16,956 bases of DNA from Akkermansia sp. (GTDB taxonomy: Bacteria > Verrucomicrobiota > Verrucomicrobiia > Verrucomicrobiales > Akkermansiaceae), in contig JAGBZE010000131.1 of assembly GCA_017628435.1 (NCBI GenBank), positions 1-16,956 of the forward strand, given 5' to 3'. Shown piece after piece: positions 14,885-16,956 of the stretch. Made by a program: the position numbers and the translations under genes. Below the pieces are notes generated by a model that was not told the origin of the DNA, made no database searches, and worked only from the letters and a program-made list of their open reading frames with translations. Every line of letters starts with the position of its first letter. Positions within the stretch are counted from its first letter, which is position 1.

Positions 14885-16956
14885 ATGAGTGAAATTCGTA
14901 TAGAGGGAGCAGATAGCGTGCCGGCACAACCTATGCTGGTGCTGCCGAATCGTGTGGATTTGACTACCATGCTGGAGCTGGAAAAGGCGCTTGGCGGCAA
15001 GTCCCGCATTGCGTGGATGGTGGAGAGTACCCTGATGCCCGGAGAGGCTGTCATGAACCACCTGCGCCAGTCCCAGTCTGCCGGGTTTGTGTGCGCCATC
15101 AACCAGCAGGGACGGGATTTTGTGCTCTCCAAGGTGCGCCATCAGCTGGAGATGGGGCGCCATGTGGTGGTGCTGCCCGGGCGTCCTCTGCAATCGCCCG
15201 CCAGCCTGACTGATATTCCGGGCAATCTGCTTTCCCTGTTTGATGGCACCCCGTTGCATGGCATGCCGGTATATGTGGGCATGTATAATAATTATTTTGA
15301 CGGTGCCATCACCACGCGCGAGCCGTATGATCGCCTGCATATCTCGTTCTGCCCGCCGCTGCGTGCCGGTCACCAGCTGGGCTCGCGCGTACAGGCTGCT
15401 TGGATGAGTGCCCAGGTGGCGCAGCTGCAGCAGCACCCCATGCTGGAGCACCCCTGCCTTTCCCGGATGCTGGTGGAGGCTATTCTGCGTAACCCCCAGG
15501 GTCGCCTGTTGGATGGTGTGGATGATTCAACTCTTCTATACCGCGATCTGCTTTCAGCGGCGCTCATGACCACCGGAATCATCGAGAAACATTCCACAGC
15601 CAGCCGCATAGGCATCATTCTGCCTCCGGGCAAGCTGAGCGTGATTGCTAATCTGGCGTGTATTCTGGCGGGGGTGACGGCGGTGAATATCAATTACACC
15701 ACAACACCTGAGCTGTTTGAGCACATGGTGAAGACAGCCGGGCTTTCCCGTTTTATCACGGATACCCGCTTCACCAACATGCAGAGGCAGTTCTCATGGC
15801 CTCGTTCCCGTGACCTCATTTACCTGGATGAAGAGCTGGGTGAGCAGGGACCGTGGAAGCTGAAGGCCTGGACTACACTGGGTAAGCTGCGCACTCCGCA
15901 GCAGTTGATGCAGCATGCCGGTGTGGCTACGCCGTCCGCTGATGCTGAGGCGACTATTCATTTTACAGGTGGTACGGAGGAGAAGCCGCTAGGTGTGCCG
16001 GTGACCCGGCGCATGCTGTTGGCGGCAGCAATCAGTCTTCGTTGCCGTCTAGAGCTGAGCCCCGGGCATGACCGCCTGCTTTCTGTTCTGCCGGCTTATA
16101 TGCCTGCTGGTTTCATTGGCGGTATTCTGCTGCCTTTGCTGGGTGGTTTTGACGTGGTGACATATCCCACTCTGACAGCAGGCCGCCGCCTTTGCACCTT
16201 GGTGCAGCAACACGCGGTTGCCTTTGCTGCCAATACGCCTGCAGGCATTCGCGCCATGTTCAAGGCTGCCAGGGATGCGCATGCCTTCTCTCAGCTCCGG
16301 TATTGCCTGAGTGCCGGTTCCAAACTGCCGGCTCATCTTATTGAGGCTGCGCAGCAGCACTACGGTGTGCAATTGCTGGAGAGTTATGGTACGGCAGAGG
16401 TTCTGCCGTTTGCTGCGGCATCCATGCCTGCCCCGGCCTCTGACCCTGATACCACGCGTCCGGTTCTTCCTGCAGCCCGTAAGGGAAGCGTGGGTTCTCC
16501 TTTGCCGGGGGTGGCAGTCCGCATTACTGGGCTGTATTCGCCCGAGCCCTCGCCTACTCCCTCCAAGCCGGGGCTTGTCTGGCTCAAGGGGGCTGCTGTC
16601 ACCCGTCATTACCTGGGTATCAGCAATGAGGATTCCAGCCGCATGCATGGTGACTGGTTCTGCACAGGTGATGTCGGCTATATGACGCCGGATGGCTTGT
16701 TGACCATTCTCGGGCGCCGGGTGCGCTTCACCCAGATGGGAGATGAGATGATTCCCCATGTGCAGTTGGAGGAAATTCTGTACAGGATTTACAATGTGCA
16801 GCAGGATGACCACGACCGCAAGCTGGCTATCGTCAGCGTACCCAGCCGCACTGGTGGCGAGGAGCTGGTCCTGCTTTCCATGCTGCATAAGGAGGTGATT
16901 CCTTCTGATTACCTCACCCTGCGCTACGGGGTTACTAATCTGCATCTGCCTGCCTC
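14885..16956 (+). CDS. Aas-like fusion: degenerate acyltransferase domain plus AMP-binding ligase (3' end beyond window)
   Basis: This open frame of at least 690 codons runs off the window. Residues about 15-180 follow the layout of a PlsC-type acyltransferase, with PNRVDLTTM where NHxxxxD is expected and VLPGRP (96-101) where FPEG is expected, so both catalytic motifs look lost. From about 215 onward it is an adenylate-forming domain of the acyl-ACP/acyl-CoA synthetase type. The P-loop reads TGGTEEKPLG (361-370), with Leu at the usual Lys of PKG. ESYGTAE (499-505) matches motif A5, CTGD (593-596) motif A7, and GRRVRFTQMGDEMIP (610-624) motif A8. Domain order matches the C-terminal two thirds of Aas, which re-acylates lysophospholipids at the inner membrane. 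No transmembrane transporter domain precedes it. Substrate and activity are uncertain. The start at 14885 follows a candidate promoter; no Shine-Dalgarno sequence is seen. Confidence 0.8.
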   Translation, partial: MSEIRIEGADSVPAQPMLVLPNRVDLTTMLELEKALGGKSRIAWMVESTLMPGEAVMNHLRQSQSAGFVCAINQQGRDFVLSKVRHQLEMGRHVVVLPGRPLQSPASLTDIPGNLLSLFDGTPLHGMPVYVGMYNNYFDGAITTREPYDRLHISFCPPLRAGHQLGSRVQAAWMSAQVAQLQQHPMLEHPCLSRMLVEAILRNPQGRLLDGVDDSTLLYRDLLSAALMTTGIIEKHSTASRIGIILPPGKLSVIANLACILAGVTAVNINYTTTPELFEHMVKTAGLSRFITDTRFTNMQRQFSWPRSRDLIYLDEELGEQGPWKLKAWTTLGKLRTPQQLMQHAGVATPSADAEATIHFTGGTEEKPLGVPVTRRMLLAAAISLRCRLELSPGHDRLLSVLPAYMPAGFIGGILLPLLGGFDVVTYPTLTAGRRLCTLVQQHAVAFAANTPAGIRAMFKAARDAHAFSQLRYCLSAGSKLPAHLIEAAQQHYGVQLLESYGTAEVLPFAAASMPAPASDPDTTRPVLPAARKGSVGSPLPGVAVRITGLYSPEPSPTPSKPGLVWLKGAAVTRHYLGISNEDSSRMHGDWFCTGDVGYMTPDGLLTILGRRVRFTQMGDEMIPHVQLEEILYRIYNVQQDDHDRKLAIVSVPSRTGGEELVLLSMLHKEVIPSDYLTLRYGVTNLHLPA

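Noticed and set aside
14885..16956. Aas-like gene as a pseudogene
   Set aside because: There is no stop or frameshift in 690 codons and several structural motifs are kept. Motif changes alone suggest altered function rather than decay, though the 3' end is not visible.

Overview
This window looks like chromosomal DNA from a Gram-negative bacterium of the Verrucomicrobiota, most likely Akkermansia or a close relative. That placement is an inference. It rests on a very large autotransporter built from beta-strand repeats, on housekeeping proteins of ordinary diderm type, on moderate-to-high GC, and on the absence of Shine-Dalgarno motifs. No 16S rRNA or other decisive marker is present.

Minus-strand half (1-7163), read in transcription order. 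A transketolase gene (5157-7163) has its own promoter and a strong terminator. It is followed by a two-gene envelope operon: a membrane-anchored M23 peptidase (4155-5006) and, 12 bp later, an OmpA-type peptidoglycan-binding protein with a Pro/Glu-rich stalk (2721-4142). A hairpin terminator separates this pair from a UvrD/PcrA-type helicase (693-2660). Last comes the 5' part of clpB (1-600), cut by the window edge just before its first Walker A motif.

Plus-strand half (7404-16956). A 1812-residue type V autotransporter (7404-12842) ends in a 16-bp-stem terminator. Next is kbl, glycine C-acetyltransferase (13113-14312), with a near-consensus promoter and its own terminator. A non-coding element of about 434 bp (14375-14808) follows, bounded by perfect 26-bp inverted repeats and packed with nested hairpins and REP-like repeats; it abuts the T-run of the kbl terminator. 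The last gene (14885 to the window end) is an Aas-like protein, an acyltransferase-like domain fused to an adenylate-forming domain, in which several catalytic motifs are altered.

Three themes stand out. First, none of the eight starts has a convincing Shine-Dalgarno sequence, and two genes (the M23 peptidase and tkt) have promoters placed so that their mRNAs should be leaderless or nearly so. Second, the non-coding element looks like a MITE or composite REP-type repeat. Third, the autotransporter is unusually rich in cysteine (37 residues), and the final gene combines a degenerate acyltransferase domain with a changed P-loop. No CRISPR array, tRNA, rRNA, phage or defence system was found.
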